A stretch of DNA of 64,000 nucleotides from Shimia sp. (lineage in GTDB: Bacteria > Pseudomonadota > Alphaproteobacteria > Rhodobacterales > Rhodobacteraceae), in NCBI RefSeq assembly GCF_022448905.1, contig NZ_JAKVCW010000007.1:62001-126000 (forward strand), given 5' to 3'. Position numbers and translations under genes: made by a program. How positions within the stretch are numbered: the stretch's first letter is position 1; the number at the start of each line of letters is the position of its first letter. This document shows positions 62,662-64,000 of this stretch, one piece after another. The notes below the pieces were generated by a model, which worked only from the letters and a program-made list of their open reading frames with translations, was not told the DNA's origin and did not search any database.

Positions 62662-63441
62662 TTACACGTGACGTTCGATCAGCATCTTCTTGATCTCGCC
62701 AATCGCCTTTGCCGGGTTCAGACCTTTCGGGCAAGTCTTGGCACAGTTCATGATGGTGTGGCAGCGGTACAGCTTGAACGGATCTTCCAGTTCGTCCAAG
62801 CGCTCGCCCGTGGCTTCATCACGGCTGTCGATGATCCAGCGATAGGCGTGCAGCAACGCCGCTGGGCCGAGGTATTTGTCGCCGTTCCACCAGTAGCTTG
62901 GGCAGGAGGTGGAGCAAGACGCGCACATCACACACTCATACAGGCCATCCAGCTTTTTACGATCCTCGATGGACTGGCGCCATTCTTTTGCTGGACGGTT
63001 GGTCTTGGTTTCCAGCCACGGCATGATCGACGCGTGCTGCGCGTAAAAGTGGGTCAGATCCGGGATCAGGTCTTTCACAACCGACATGTGTGGCAGCGGG
63101 TAGATTTTCACGTCGCCCTTGATCTCATCCAGACCGTAGATACAGGCCAGCGTGTTGATCCCGTCCACGTTCATCGCACAGGAGCCACAGATGCCCTCAC
63201 GGCAAGAGCGGCGGAAGGTCAGCGTTGGATCAATTTCGTTTTTAATCTTGATCAGCGCGTCCAGCACCATCGGGCCACATTTGTCCATGTCGAGGAAATA
63301 TGTGTCGATCTGCGGATTCTTACCGTCATCCGGGTTCCAGCGGTAAATGCGGAACTTACGCACGTTGGTCGCACCTTCTGGCTTGGGCCAGGTCTTGCCA
63401 GTCACAATCCGGCTGTTCTTGGGGAGGGCAAATTCGACCAT
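62662..63441 (-). CDS. sdhB: Succinate dehydrogenase iron-sulfur subunit
   Basis: 259 residues, the usual SdhB length. The N-terminal ferredoxin domain has [21 protein letters not shown] for the 2Fe-2S cluster. The C-terminal domain has [13 protein letters not shown] and [17 protein letters not shown] for the 4Fe-4S and 3Fe-4S clusters. It passes electrons from SdhA flavin to the quinone site at the inner membrane. The other sdh genes should lie beyond the window end, with one unrelated-looking gene between. Confidence 0.97.
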   Translation of the reverse strand: MVEFALPKNSRIVTGKTWPKPEGATNVRKFRIYRWNPDDGKNPQIDTYFLDMDKCGPMVLDALIKIKNEIDPTLTFRRSCREGICGSCAMNVDGINTLACIYGLDEIKGDVKIYPLPHMSVVKDLIPDLTHFYAQHASIMPWLETKTNRPAKEWRQSIEDRKKLDGLYECVMCASCSTSCPSYWWNGDKYLGPAALLHAYRWIIDSRDEATGERLDELEDPFKLYRCHTIMNCAKTCPKGLNPAKAIGEIKKMLIERHV

Positions 63442-63494
63442 GGTCTTTCCTTCCTATACGTGGGCGCGCGCGATGCGCATACCTTCGTTCCTGT

Positions 63495-64000
63495 TCAGGC
63501 TTTCTGTGATGGCATCGGACCATCGGCAAAAAGCGTTTGATTGTTCTTAATCAGCTCGGCCACCTGCTTGCGGGCGGGCTGCGCGAGCGCCAACTCGTTG
63601 AGTTGGCGCATAAACTCTAAGGCCCCGGGGTTGAGGCTCTGGTTGGACCGCCCGGCCAGCGGCTCTAGCGTATCGATCTCGGCATCGGTCAATCCGGCAA
63701 AGCGCAACAGCTGCCGCCCCGGCCGTTCAGGCGTGGTCTCGTCTTCCAGCGCAAACACACGCACGCGGTCCGCCCCCACCAGACCTTCCATCTCGGCCTG
63801 AACAGCGCCCCAGCCCCGGCTGTCTGCGGTTTCGGCCAGGAAATTCTCCAGCGTGCCCGCATAGCCATCGGACTTCACTGCCTGATTGTGCACGCTGCGC
63901 TTCCAGCCCTGCATCTCCCGGGTGTAGAGCACGTAGTCCGGTACAAACGGCGCCAGATACTGTTCAAACAAGCGCAGGATGTTGGACAAACTCGGGAACA
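63495..64000 (-). CDS. Partial protein of unknown family; 5' end outside window
   Basis: 168 C-terminal residues are visible, running in frame to the window end. An apparent TTG start at 63989 is probably an internal Leu codon. The sequence (FVPDYVLYTREMQGWKRSVHNQAVKSDGYAGT, then VFALEDETTPERPGRQLLRFAGL) recalls the tail of sulfotransferase- or capsule-type proteins with a LLRFAGL-like helix, but I cannot assign a family. It lies 53 bases upstream of sdhB on the same strand. Confidence 0.6.
   Translation of the reverse strand, partial: FPSLSNILRLFEQYLAPFVPDYVLYTREMQGWKRSVHNQAVKSDGYAGTLENFLAETADSRGWGAVQAEMEGLVGADRVRVFALEDETTPERPGRQLLRFAGLTDAEIDTLEPLAGRSNQSLNPGALEFMRQLNELALAQPARKQVAELIKNNQTLFADGPMPSQKA

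Overview
The window is a stretch of an alphaproteobacterial chromosome, most likely from the Roseobacter group of the Rhodobacteraceae. This rests on gene content and order: mreBCD-mrdA-rodA, an HvrA-type H-NS protein, ccr and ecm of the ethylmalonyl-CoA pathway, a KpsT/KpsE/KdsA cassette, PhoX, CtrA-like sites before comM, a coaBC-dut-moeB operon, and a GC content that looks close to 60% outside one AT-richer pocket. No species is claimed. I saw no rRNA, tRNA, CRISPR array, prophage, insertion sequence or recognisable defence island. No gene-free stretch exceeds 300 bases.

Layout. 1-2760: an exported type I sulfatase (cut by the window start), rlmJ and a TorF-like outer-membrane protein. 2838-8552: a cell-elongation operon (mreB, mreC, mreD, PBP2, RodA). 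8553-12277: a LysR regulator facing a VOC-ghrA pair, then sseB and an Fe-S uracil-DNA glycosylase. 12300-13736: an ArsR/ArsP pair with two palindromes 40 bp apart. 14026-18683: capsule-export genes kpsT and kpsE, kdsA and a phosphohexomutase. 18749-22084: a membrane-protein/HTH module, a glycine-zipper lipoprotein and an M3 oligopeptidase. 22240-25007: the coaBC-dut-moeB operon, where MoeB carries three N-terminal membrane helices. 25074-31867: ChaN-like protein, cobU and a phosphatase, a GST fused to a TRASH-like metal site, comM, and the rsmI-yraN-gshB run. 31961-38784: LppC/LpoA-like lipoprotein, glnD, murJ, an HdeD-like protein and a rhomboid that has lost its catalytic dyad. 38885-45568: trpS, GNAT, VOC, phoX with Pho-box-like repeats, an SDR and a RecD-like helicase. 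45717-47915: an AT-richer pocket with an unrecognised gene, a solute-binding protein and a second membrane-protein/HTH module. 48093-53076: ccr, an acyltransferase and ecm. 53270-64000: H-NS, deoD, an esterase, a beta-barrel protein, an HNH nuclease, an exported agmatine deiminase-like enzyme, DUF1989, DUF4399, a flavoprotein, a 50-residue small protein missed by ordinary length cut-offs, sdhB and a truncated gene.

How the genes connect. Envelope growth is strongly represented (MreBCD/PBP2/RodA, LppC, MurJ, KpsTE, KdsA). Ccr and Ecm supply the reductive carboxylation and B12-dependent rearrangement steps of acetyl-CoA assimilation, and CobU supplies a late cobalamin step. GlnD and PhoX respond to nitrogen and phosphate status.

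Most of the window is ordinary core chromosome. The points worth a second look are the GST-TRASH fusion, the pseudo-rhomboid, the two operator/membrane-protein/HTH modules, two families of dispersed intergenic repeats, the membrane-anchored E1-like enzyme, and the 50-residue protein.
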